From SIG450 sp045658425 (GTDB lineage Bacteria > Bacillota > Clostridia > UMGS1840 > HGM11507): 19,327 nucleotides of DNA. The stretch's first letter is position 1, and each line of letters begins with the position of its first letter. The stretch lies in NCBI GenBank assembly GCA_045658425.1, contig JAZOVB010000146.1, forward strand, positions 1 to 19,327, given 5' to 3'. The notes under the pieces are model-generated. The model worked only from the letters and a program-made list of their open reading frames with translations, did no database searches and had not been told where the DNA came from. The position numbers were made by a program, and so were the translations under genes. Positions 6,246-13,676 of this stretch are shown one piece after another.

Positions 6246-7502
6246 ATGGAAAAATATTATTTATGTATTGATTTAAAAAGCTTTTTTGCTTCAGTAGAAT
6301 GTGTTGAAAGAGGACTTGACCCTTTTGAAACCAATCTTGTAGTATCTGATGCTGCAAGGGGGAAAGGGGCAATTTGTCTTGCTGTTTCTCCCGCTCTCAA
6401 AGAAAGAGGGATTGCCAACCGATGCCGTATTTTTGAAATACCGGATACCATTGAATATATTGTTGCAAAGCCGAGAATGAATCTCTATATAGAATATTCC
6501 GCAAATATTTATGAAACCTATCTAAAATATATTTCCAAAGAGGATATTCACATTTATTCTATAGATGAATGTTTCTTTGATATTACAGCTTATCTTAATT
6601 TATATAATAAAACTCCTCATGAGTTAGCCCGTATGCTTATTGATGCAGTTTATAAAAGAACGGGTGTTCGTGCTGCAGCTGGTATAGGAACAAACCTGTT
6701 TCTTGCCAAAGTGGCACTTGATATAACCGCAAAACATTCCAATGATTTTATAGGTTATCTTGATTTGGAAGAATTTAAAAAAAGTATCTGGTATCATCGG
6801 CCTCTTACCGATGTGTGGAACGTGGGCAGAGGCATTGCCAATCGGCTTGGAAAGTATGGTGTATATGACCTTCACGGTATAACTCTGATGGAGGAAAGAA
6901 TATTGTATCGTGAATTCGGTGTTAATGCCGAGTATCTTATTGACCATGCCAAAGGTATTGAGCCTTGCACAATAGCTGATATTAAATCCTATGAAACCAA
7001 AACAACTTCACTTTCAAACAGTCAGATTTTGTTTGAGGATTATAATTTTTCGGATGCCCGACTTGTTTTAAAGGAAATGGTAGATATACTTACTTTAGAA
7101 CTTGTTGATAAAAATCTTGTAACCAATGGGATAAGCTTAAGAATAGGGTATTCCGATTCTAAAGTGAAGTCAACGGGTGGTTCTTTTAAAATAGGTGAAT
7201 ATACCAATTCTCAGAAAAAACTTACAGATTACTTTTTAAAATATTATGATGAAACCACGCACTTGAATACTCCTATACGAAAGCTTACCGTCGTATTTAA
7301 TAATCTGGTGGTTGAAGAATTTCTGAACTTAGATTTCTTTTCGGAATTTATAGATGATGAAAAGGAGCGAAAAAAGCAAAAGGCTATTATAGAAATAAAG
7401 AAAAAATACGGTAAGAATGCTATTTTAAAGGGAATGAATTATAAGGAAAAGGCTACCGGAAGAAAGAGGAATAAACTGGTAGGAGGTCATAACGGTGATT
7501 GA
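6246..7502 (+). CDS. Y-family DNA polymerase, UmuC/UvrX type
   Basis: This 418-residue translesion polymerase has catalytic acidic residues Asp9 in CIDLKSFFASVE and Asp107-Glu108 in YSIDECFFDI. Palm and fingers features include RCRIFEIP and LYIEYSANIYETYLKYIS, then a helix-hairpin-helix-type thumb (DVWNVGRGIANRLGKYGV) and a little-finger domain. It fits the UvrX/YqjW branch usually paired with a YolD-like protein. The C-terminus has no recognisable beta-clamp motif that I could fix. The ATG at 6246 is chosen because the family homology begins there; a TTG at 6237, overlapping the pepD stop and nine bases after GCGGA, is an alternative. The ribosome binding site is weak, so coupling to pepD translation is likely. 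Such polymerases copy damaged DNA at low fidelity. Confidence 0.92.
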   Translation: MEKYYLCIDLKSFFASVECVERGLDPFETNLVVSDAARGKGAICLAVSPALKERGIANRCRIFEIPDTIEYIVAKPRMNLYIEYSANIYETYLKYISKEDIHIYSIDECFFDITAYLNLYNKTPHELARMLIDAVYKRTGVRAAAGIGTNLFLAKVALDITAKHSNDFIGYLDLEEFKKSIWYHRPLTDVWNVGRGIANRLGKYGVYDLHGITLMEERILYREFGVNAEYLIDHAKGIEPCTIADIKSYETKTTSLSNSQILFEDYNFSDARLVLKEMVDILTLELVDKNLVTNGISLRIGYSDSKVKSTGGSFKIGEYTNSQKKLTDYFLKYYDETTHLNTPIRKLTVVFNNLVVEEFLNLDFFSEFIDDEKERKKQKAIIEIKKKYGKNAILKGMNYKEKATGRKRNKLVGGHNGD

Positions 7503-7821
7503 CAGAGCACGGCAATTTTCACCATTTTCACCCCTTAAAGGTTTTTACTCAAAAATACTTGAAAAGGAAAGAGTAATTGTACCGCGTCATGAAATATTGG
7601 AGGATAAGGCGGAAGATTTGAGTAAAAAAATTAATCTTATAAAAAAAGGTATGATGATAAAGGTAATTTATTATCTTGATGGTGAATATGAAAAAAAAGA
7701 AGGAATAGTGTCAAAGATTGATAACGAAAGAGAAAAGCTTACGGTTGTCAAAGACGATATATATTTTTCGGATATATGGGATATAGAAAGCGAAGAAAAA
7801 AATCTTGAAGATATATTTTAG
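7495..7821 (+). CDS. YolD-like family protein
   Basis: This 108-residue protein opens with DRARQFSPFSPLKGF, the signature N-terminus of the YolD-like family, and ends in an acidic strand-rich part (KKGMMIKVIYY...). YolD-like proteins are typically encoded next to UvrX-type Y-family polymerases in Firmicutes, and some authors regard them as UmuD-like partners; their biochemical role is unsettled. The start is a GTG at 7495 with AGGAGGT seven bases before it, and it overlaps the polymerase stop by eight bases, indicating translational coupling. It is the last gene of the operon; the consensus promoter of the pfl unit starts three bases after its stop and no terminator lies between. Confidence 0.88.
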   Translation: MIDRARQFSPFSPLKGFYSKILEKERVIVPRHEILEDKAEDLSKKINLIKKGMMIKVIYYLDGEYEKKEGIVSKIDNEREKLTVVKDDIYFSDIWDIESEEKNLEDIF

Positions 7822-7824
7822 GGG

Positions 7825-7853
7825 TTGACAAAAAAATAAAAATAATGTAGAAT
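7825..7853 (+). promoter_or_regulatory. Consensus sigma-A promoter of the pflBA unit
   Basis: A perfect TTGACA (7825-7830) and TAGAAT (7848-7853) are 17 bases apart. Transcription would begin around 7859-7860, just before the first stem of the ZTP riboswitch, so the promoter and RNA switch fit together. Confidence 0.88.
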
Positions 7854-7857
7854 ACCC

Positions 7858-7958
7858 TTAGATATATTGCTGGCGGATTTTGTGGAATTAACCACAATGT
7901 GATATATCGTATATTAGCCGACCGTCTGGGCATTTCTTTCAGAGAAATGCCCTTTTTT
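7858..7958 (+). ncRNA. ZTP riboswitch (pfl motif) with overlapping terminator
   Basis: The core features of the ZTP/ZMP-sensing pfl RNA are all present. P1 is formed by GATATAT (7861-7867) and ATATATC (7902-7908). GCTGGCGG (7869-7876) is the conserved internal-loop strand. P2 is TTGTGG (7880-7885) with CCACAA (7892-7897). The conserved 3' half AGCCGACCGTCTGGGC is at 7916-7931. The final GGGC also begins a terminator stem, GGGCATTTCT (7928-7937) with AGAAATGCCC (7943-7952), followed by six T's. Ligand binding should hold GGGC in the aptamer P3 with GCC (7917-7919), prevent the terminator and turn pflBA on. Among bases, the GCUGGCG strand differs slightly from the common ACUGGCG form. Confidence 0.93.
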
Positions 7959-7988
7959 AATGTTTTTGATTGAAAGGAGTCTGATGAT

Positions 7989-10214
7989 ATGAATTTTTGG
8001 AATGGATTTAAAGGTGAGAAATGGAAGAATGAAATTAATGTTTCCGATTTTATTTCCGAAAATTACACCGAATATACAGGAGATGACAGTTTTTTAGAGG
8101 GCACTACCATTAAAACTGATAAAATTTTATCTGAAACAAAAGAGCTTCTTAAAAAAGAACATGAAAACGGAGGCGTTTTAGATATTGATACATCTACTGT
8201 AACTTCTCTTTTAAATTTTGGTGCAGGGTATGTTGATGAGGAGAATGAGGTAATTGTAGGTCTCCAGACAGATGCTCCTCTTAAGCGTGGTGTAAATCCT
8301 TTTGGCGGAATAAGAATGGCAAGAGGTGCCTGTGAAGCTTATGGTTATAAATTATCCGATGAGGTTGAAAATCAGTTTAAATATAAAACTACTCATAATG
8401 ATGGCGTATTCAGTGTGTATACTGACGAAATGCGACGTGTGAGAAAAGCGGGTATACTTACCGGACTCCCTGATGCATACGGAAGAGGAAGAATTATCGG
8501 TGACTACAGAAGAGTGGCTCTTTATGGTATAGACCGTCTTATTGAAGAAAAAATCAAGGATAAAAAAGCACTTGCCCTTAACAATATGACTGAAGAGAAT
8601 ATTCGTCTTAGTGAAGAAATCTATAAGCAGATTACATTTCTTGAATCACTTAAAAAGATGGCTTTAATGTATGGTTTTGATATTTCAAAACCTGCTGCGA
8701 ATGCAAAAGAGGCTGTTCAGTGGTTATATTTTGCATACTTAGGTGCTGTTAAGGAGCAAAATGGTGCTGCAATGAGCCTTGGTAGAAATACAGCTTTTCT
8801 TGATATATATATAAAAAGAGATATAGATAGCGGTATTCTTGACGAAAAAGGCGCTCAGGAGCTTATTGACCAGTTTGTTTTAAAATTGAGAATTGTCAGA
8901 CATTTAAGAACTCCTGAATATAATGACCTTTTTGGTGGAGACCCTGTATGGATTACCGAAAGTATTGGCGGTATGCATAATGATAATAGTTCCTATGTTA
9001 CAAAAACTGCATTCAGATTTATGCATACACTATATAATTTAGGAACTGCGCCTGAACCGAATATAACAATATTATGGTCCGAGAATCTTCCTGAAAACTT
9101 TAAAAAATATGTTGCCAAGGTTTCTATTGATACTGATTCCATTCAGTATGAAAATGATGACCTTATGCGTGTAAAATACGGGAATGACTATGCAATTGCC
9201 TGTTGTGTATCTGCAATGCAGGTTGGTAAACAGATGCAGTTTTTCGGTGCCCGTTGCAATCTTGCAAAACTTCTTTTAATGGCACTTAACGGTGGGAAAA
9301 ATGAAAAAGACGGTATACAGGTAGGTCCTGTTACTGAGCCGGTTTCCGATAGCGTGCTCGATTATGAGGATGTATTAAGAAGATTTAATGTGTATAAAGA
9401 ATGGTTGTGCCGATTATATGTAAACACAATGAATGTTATACATTATATGCACGATAAATATGCTTACGAAAAACTTCAGATGGCACTTCACGATTCAAAA
9501 GTTGACAGATTTATGGCTTTTGGTGTAGCCGGACTTTCAGTGCTTTGTGATTCTTTAAGTGCAATAAAATATGCAAAGGTAACCCCTGTTAAAAATGAAG
9601 ATGGCATTGTATGTGATTTTAAGGTTGAGGGCGATTTTCCTAAATATGGAAATGATGATGATCGTGTTGACTCGATTGCCTGTGAAATTCTTGAAGATTT
9701 TTATAAAGAGCTTACCAAAACGCCTACTTATAAAAATGCAAAGCATACTCTTTCTGTTCTGACTATTACCTCAAATGTTGTTTACGGTAAGAAAACAGGT
9801 GCAACTCCGGACGGAAGAAAATGTGGTGAACCCTTTGCTCCCGGTGCAAACCCAATGCACAACCGTGAAACAAACGGTGCATTGGCATCCCTTAATTCGG
9901 TTAGCAAGATTTCTTATGATTACTGTCAGGATGGTATTTCCAATACATTTACAATTATTCCTGATGCTCTTGGTAAAACCAAAGAGGAAAGAATTGATAA
10001 TTTAGTGGTTATACTTAACGGTTATTTTAAAAACAAAGCACATCACATTAATGTTAATGTAATGAACCGTGATATTTTAATTGACTGTTACAATCATCCC
10101 GAGAAGTATCCTAATCTGACTATAAGAGTTTCCGGTTATGCGGTTAACTTCCATAAATTAAATAAGGAGCAACAACAGGAGGTTATCAAAAGAACCTTCC
10201 ATGGTAATATATAA
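7989..10214 (+). CDS. pflB: Formate C-acetyltransferase (pyruvate formate-lyase)
   Basis: This 741-residue glycyl-radical enzyme cleaves pyruvate with CoA to acetyl-CoA and formate in the anaerobic cytosol. The adjacent active-site cysteines are Cys405 and Cys406 (IACCVSAMQVG), which separates true PFL from glycerol dehydratase-type relatives. The radical-bearing Gly716 lies in the C-terminal RVSGYAV motif. The length is close to that of other PFLs. AAAGGAG is nine bases before the ATG at 7989. The gene lies directly behind a ZTP riboswitch and is followed after three bases by its activating enzyme. Formate from PFL can feed 10-formyl-tetrahydrofolate synthesis, which explains control by ZTP. 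Confidence 0.98.
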   Translation: MNFWNGFKGEKWKNEINVSDFISENYTEYTGDDSFLEGTTIKTDKILSETKELLKKEHENGGVLDIDTSTVTSLLNFGAGYVDEENEVIVGLQTDAPLKRGVNPFGGIRMARGACEAYGYKLSDEVENQFKYKTTHNDGVFSVYTDEMRRVRKAGILTGLPDAYGRGRIIGDYRRVALYGIDRLIEEKIKDKKALALNNMTEENIRLSEEIYKQITFLESLKKMALMYGFDISKPAANAKEAVQWLYFAYLGAVKEQNGAAMSLGRNTAFLDIYIKRDIDSGILDEKGAQELIDQFVLKLRIVRHLRTPEYNDLFGGDPVWITESIGGMHNDNSSYVTKTAFRFMHTLYNLGTAPEPNITILWSENLPENFKKYVAKVSIDTDSIQYENDDLMRVKYGNDYAIACCVSAMQVGKQMQFFGARCNLAKLLLMALNGGKNEKDGIQVGPVTEPVSDSVLDYEDVLRRFNVYKEWLCRLYVNTMNVIHYMHDKYAYEKLQMALHDSKVDRFMAFGVAGLSVLCDSLSAIKYAKVTPVKNEDGIVCDFKVEGDFPKYGNDDDRVDSIACEILEDFYKELTKTPTYKNAKHTLSVLTITSNVVYGKKTGATPDGRKCGEPFAPGANPMHNRETNGALASLNSVSKISYDYCQDGISNTFTIIPDALGKTKEERIDNLVVILNGYFKNKAHHINVNVMNRDILIDCYNHPEKYPNLTIRVSGYAVNFHKLNKEQQQEVIKRTFHGNI

Positions 10215-10217
10215 GCT

Positions 10218-10910
10218 ATGCTTAGTATCAATTCATATCAGTCTCTCGGTGCAGTTGATGGACCGGGAGTAAGGTTTGTTGTATTTATGCAGGGGTGCAA
10301 CTTTAAATGTAAATATTGCCATAATCCCGAAACATTGTCTTTTAAGACAGAGAATATGATTTCAAAAGATGCACTTGTATCAAAGATTGAAAGATATAAA
10401 AGCTTTATTTTTGACAAAGGCGGTGTAACCTTTTCGGGCGGTGAACCGCTTTGTCAGGCCGAGAAGCTTATCGATGTATTTAAAACTCTTAAGGAAAAGG
10501 GTTATCATATAGCACTTGATACTAACGGGAGTATTCTTAATGACAGTGTAAAAAAACTTCTCGATTTTACTGACCTGGTACTTCTTGATCTTAAGATGCC
10601 TGACAATGACTTATATAATGAATATACAGGCTTTAAACTTGACCATGTTATGTTTTTTTTCAGGTACCTTAATGAAATCAATAAAAAAACCTGGATAAGA
10701 CAGGTTATTATAAAAGGTGTTAATGATACTTTGTTAAATATAAATTTCTTAAAAGAGATAAAAAAATATAAAAATGTTGAGAAAATAGAGCTTTTGCCTT
10801 TCAGGAAACTTTGTGAAACAAAGTATCAGCAGATGAATATTGGATTTCCTATGAAGAAATTTGATGAAACTGATGGAGATACTATTCAAAAATTATATAA
10901 CTTATTATAA
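10218..10910 (+). CDS. pflA: Pyruvate formate-lyase activating enzyme (radical SAM)
   Basis: This 230-residue radical SAM enzyme has the [4Fe-4S] motif C-x3-C-x2-C at Cys27, Cys31 and Cys34 (GCNFKCKYCHNP) and the SAM-binding GGEP motif near 74-77. It generates the glycyl radical on PFL from S-adenosylmethionine, as the neighbouring pflB requires. Its length is slightly below the 245-residue E. coli enzyme, and no extra ferredoxin-like domain is present, which fits PflA rather than the larger glycyl-radical activases. The start is three bases after the pflB stop without a clear ribosome binding site of its own, so translation is probably coupled. A terminator follows immediately. Confidence 0.96.
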   Translation: MLSINSYQSLGAVDGPGVRFVVFMQGCNFKCKYCHNPETLSFKTENMISKDALVSKIERYKSFIFDKGGVTFSGGEPLCQAEKLIDVFKTLKEKGYHIALDTNGSILNDSVKKLLDFTDLVLLDLKMPDNDLYNEYTGFKLDHVMFFFRYLNEINKKTWIRQVIIKGVNDTLLNINFLKEIKKYKNVEKIELLPFRKLCETKYQQMNIGFPMKKFDETDGDTIQKLYNLL

Positions 10911-10938
10911 AAATGCGGGATTTTTTCCGCATTTTTTT
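10911..10938 (+). terminator. Intrinsic terminator of pflBA
   Basis: AAATGCGG (10911-10918) pairs with CCGCATTT (10927-10934), with an 8-base loop, and the T run extends to about 10939. It starts at the base after the pflA stop codon. Confidence 0.88.
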
Positions 10939-10964
10939 TATATAATTTTAGGGGTGGTGTTTTT

Positions 10965-12038
10965 GTGAATGATTTTATAATAAAAACAAATAACGGAAGA
11001 ACTATATATTTTTTTGATAATGAAGGACTTTGTATGAAGGAGTTAACAGGATATTCAAACAGATATAAGCTTGTTTATCCTGAGTTGTCAGGAGATTTTT
11101 ATGTTGCGGATACAGGATTTGGCGAACTTGGAATAGTCTGTCAGAATAAAGAGGGGAGTATTGTTTTTATAAAGGAAAGTAACGGAGATTTTATAAAAAC
11201 CGTACTTCTTAATTCAAAAAGTAAACTTGTATATGATAAACACTTTGTATTACTTTTACATGGTCGTTGGTTAGGAATAAGCTATGTAATTGAATATAAG
11301 GGAAATAATCTGTTGTCCTTTCAACTTGCAGACAATGAAAATGAGCCTCCTCTTGCAGTGGATTATATTTATGGGAAAAAATATTATACTTATGTTGATG
11401 ATGGCTATAACAGGTTTTTTATTTATAATAAGGACAGGGAATTGGGATATAAGGTATTCAGATGGTCTGTAAAGAAATTCGGTGAATATGAGAAACTATG
11501 TGACGGAGAACTGGTTTCTGCCGTTAATGGTTTTTACAGTGAGTGTTATATAGTATTCAAACAAGAAGAAAAAAGCTTTTTACTTATACTTAAAAATCAG
11601 GAAAATGATACCATCAAAGAAATATATCCTCTTGAATTTTTGGATAAATACGAGGATTTAACTCTAATGCTTGATAAAAATATACTATGGATAATCGGAA
11701 AAAAATCGGATTTTACATTTGCATATAAAACAGATATAAATACAATATCCTTTTCCTCCCAATACAATATTTTTACAGACGGCAAAGTGAAAAAAATAAA
11801 AACAGTGTTAAATGATGACGATAAAAAGGCTTATGAGTGTTTTGGTACTGTAAAAGACTTTGTGCCTGAATTGCTGCTTTATAAAGATTTAAGAAAAATA
11901 CATAATCATGTAAGAGAAACAAAGGATTTAAAAGATGATAAGGAAAAGCTGGAACTTAAAAGAAAACTGGAAAAAATTGAAATACGGCTAAGGCTTCTTG
12001 AGGAAAAGGAAAATAATAAAAGTTTTGAAAAACGCTAA
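10965..12038 (+). CDS. Hypothetical protein with beta-rich body and coiled-coil tail
   Basis: This 357-residue protein is not recognised. It begins at a GTG with AGGGGTGG seven bases upstream and has no signal peptide or membrane segment, so it should be cytosolic. Residues 1-300 are rich in alternating hydrophobic and aromatic residues, with repeated short turns (YFFDNEGLC, YYTYVDDGYNRFFIYNK, LLILKNQENDT). This suggests consecutive beta-strands, possibly a propeller-like fold. The last 40 residues (KDDKEKLELKRKLEKIEIRL) form a strongly charged probable coiled coil that could mediate self-association or partner binding. It stands alone between the pfl terminator and the promoter of the next gene. 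No function is proposed. Confidence 0.8.
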   Translation: MNDFIIKTNNGRTIYFFDNEGLCMKELTGYSNRYKLVYPELSGDFYVADTGFGELGIVCQNKEGSIVFIKESNGDFIKTVLLNSKSKLVYDKHFVLLLHGRWLGISYVIEYKGNNLLSFQLADNENEPPLAVDYIYGKKYYTYVDDGYNRFFIYNKDRELGYKVFRWSVKKFGEYEKLCDGELVSAVNGFYSECYIVFKQEEKSFLLILKNQENDTIKEIYPLEFLDKYEDLTLMLDKNILWIIGKKSDFTFAYKTDINTISFSSQYNIFTDGKVKKIKTVLNDDDKKAYECFGTVKDFVPELLLYKDLRKIHNHVRETKDLKDDKEKLELKRKLEKIEIRLRLLEEKENNKSFEKR

Positions 12039-12063
12039 AATGAATAAAAATGGTAATTTTTTA

Positions 12064-12092
12064 TTGAAATTTTTATTGTAGTGTGTTATTAT
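12064..12092 (+). promoter_or_regulatory. Sigma-A-type promoter of the LppM-like lipoprotein gene
   Basis: TTGAAA (12064-12069) and TATTAT (12087-12092) are exactly 17 bases apart. The start would be near 12099, giving a leader of about 60 bases. The leader contains a small hairpin GGAA-GTAA-TTCC (12126-12137, GNRA-type loop) shortly before the GGAGGG ribosome binding site at 12146-12151. No known riboswitch is recognised there. Confidence 0.7.
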
Positions 12093-12157
12093 ATTAATAG
12101 TTTTATTGATAACCAAAGTGAAAAGGGAAGTAATTCCACGTATGCGGAGGGCTACAG

Positions 12158-12901
12158 ATGAATATTAAAAAAATGTTGTTGTTTATTGTAACATTTGTTA
12201 TGATTATAGCTTTTACAGGTTGTGTTAACATTACATGTACACTCACTCTCGATGAAGATGGGGATGCAGATATTGTAACCTCGGTTTTATACAGCGATCA
12301 GGAGTTTTCATACAATAATGAAGCTATAGAAAAAATCAAGAATTCATTTGAAAATAAAGGGTATAAAGTTTCGGATTTAAATGAAAACGGTATGCTTGGT
12401 TTCAGCTTTACCAAAGAAAAAATTAAGTTGTCCGATTTAAAAAATATTCTTATCGAAGAATATAAGCTTGATATATCTGCAATAGATGATATTAAGTTTA
12501 AAAAAGGCTTTTTATATAATACCTATAATATAAATTCCAATATAGATTTATCTCAGTTTGTAAATATAGGAAAAATAACAGACGGAGACGGTAAACAGAT
12601 TACAGGTGAAGAACTTCAAAAAGAGTTTTCTCACTTAAGTATTAAATTGATAGTTAAAATGGAGAAGGGAACAATCACATCTTCCAATGCCAAAGAAATT
12701 TCACAAGATAAGAAATCTGCTGAATGGATTTTAATACCCGGTACAGCTACAAATATCGAACTTGATGCAATGACATCCTCGATGCTTCCGGTTGTAGGTA
12801 CAATTGTTATTTTAGGTGTTATATTTATTCTTACAGTATTTTTGCTTATTCTTTTTACAAAAATGTATATAAAAAGAAGAAAAGAGTGCACAGATAAATA
12901 A
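12158..12901 (+). CDS. LppM-like lipoprotein with C-terminal membrane segment
   Basis: This 247-residue exported protein has a lysine-rich start, a hydrophobic core and a lipobox FTGC, so Cys22 should be lipidated; Phe at -3 is slightly unusual. The mature domain starts with NITCTLTLDEDGDADI, resembling the LppM-type domain in which a beta sheet opens with a Val-Asp-Glu-Asp-Gly strand. A second hydrophobic helix at roughly 209-235, followed by KMYIKRRK, would anchor the C-terminus with its tail inside. The protein is thus held at both ends on the outer face of the membrane. Function is unknown in Firmicutes. GGAGGG supports the start, and it has its own promoter and terminator. Family assignment is by impression only. 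Confidence 0.75.
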   Translation: MNIKKMLLFIVTFVMIIAFTGCVNITCTLTLDEDGDADIVTSVLYSDQEFSYNNEAIEKIKNSFENKGYKVSDLNENGMLGFSFTKEKIKLSDLKNILIEEYKLDISAIDDIKFKKGFLYNTYNINSNIDLSQFVNIGKITDGDGKQITGEELQKEFSHLSIKLIVKMEKGTITSSNAKEISQDKKSAEWILIPGTATNIELDAMTSSMLPVVGTIVILGVIFILTVFLLILFTKMYIKRRKECTDK

Positions 12902-12910
12902 TATGAAAAG

Positions 12911-12940
12911 GATGCAGTTTTAAAATCTGCATCTTTTTTT
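12911..12940 (+). terminator. Intrinsic terminator after the LppM-like gene
   Basis: GATGCAG (12911-12917) pairs with CTGCATC (12927-12933) across a 9-base AT loop, followed by seven T's. It begins about ten bases after the stop codon. Confidence 0.88.
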
Positions 12941-13011
12941 GAAAAAACGGAACTTTATATATATTCTTTTCGTCAAAGATAGTGAAATTTAAAATAAAGG
13001 AGAAAAAAGTT

Positions 13012-13668
13012 ATGAAAAAGATACTTTCAATTATTTTGGCAATATTAATAATACTTGCAGCATTTACGGCATGTGCACCTCAAAAACCGGTAGTTGATGA
13101 GGAGGTTAATATTGAAAATCAGACAGAAAACAAAGAGGAAAATTTAACCGATGAAAAAGAACCTGTTTCAGATGATAAGAAAGAAGAAAACAAGAATGAA
13201 ACAGTGAAAAATGAGGAAAATAAAAAGGAAGAAACCAAAAAGCCTGAAATGTCCCAGAATTCTCCAATAAAAGAGGATAAGAAAGCGTCCGAGATAGCAG
13301 GTGGAATGGTTTCGGTTATACCTTCTGACATGCACAATCTTGAAGCTTTACCTCAGGAGCTTTATAAGGATATATATGGAGTTGATCCCGAAAAGTTTGA
13401 AGAAGTTTCGGTATATGGAACCATGATAAATGTTAAAGCGAATGAGATTATTGTAATCAAGGTTAAAAATGAATCAGATATAGCCTCTGCAAAAACGGTA
13501 TTGGAAGCAAGAAAACAACAGGTTTATAAAACCTGGGAACAGTATCTTCCTGACCAGTTTGAAATGGTTAAGCAGGGTGTTATAAAAACCAACGGTAAAT
13601 ATGCAGCTTTAATTATAACCCCTGAGGTTTCAAAAGTTGCCTCTGAATTTATGAAGCTTACTAAATAG
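13012..13668 (+). CDS. DUF4358-type lipoprotein of an acylation cassette
   Basis: This 218-residue protein has a signal peptide with lipobox FTAC, giving lipidated Cys21. Then comes a very charged Glu/Lys/Asn linker (about 27-90), and a C-terminal domain (about 96-218) that matches the DUF4358 pattern: a mixed sheet with VSVYGTMINVKANEIIVIKVK and a helix QQVYKTWEQYLPDQFE. I start it at the ATG at 13012 because GGAG at 12999-13002 precedes it; the in-frame GTG at 12982 lies upstream of that site. DUF4358 lipoproteins commonly lie beside MBOAT and DHHW genes, as here. They are presumed to act outside the membrane; the biochemical role is unknown. No clear promoter was found in the 70 bases upstream. 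Confidence 0.82.
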   Translation: MKKILSIILAILIILAAFTACAPQKPVVDEEVNIENQTENKEENLTDEKEPVSDDKKEENKNETVKNEENKKEETKKPEMSQNSPIKEDKKASEIAGGMVSVIPSDMHNLEALPQELYKDIYGVDPEKFEEVSVYGTMINVKANEIIVIKVKNESDIASAKTVLEARKQQVYKTWEQYLPDQFEMVKQGVIKTNGKYAALIITPEVSKVASEFMKLTK

Positions 13669-13676
13669 GAGAAAAT

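Noticed and set aside
12099..12157. Leader of the LppM-like gene as a riboswitch
   Set aside because: Only one 4-bp hairpin with a GTAA loop is visible, and no conserved aptamer motif was recognised.
12982..13011. GTG at 12982 as start of the DUF4358 lipoprotein
   Set aside because: The ribosome binding site lies downstream of it, and starting at 13012 gives a normal lipoprotein signal peptide.
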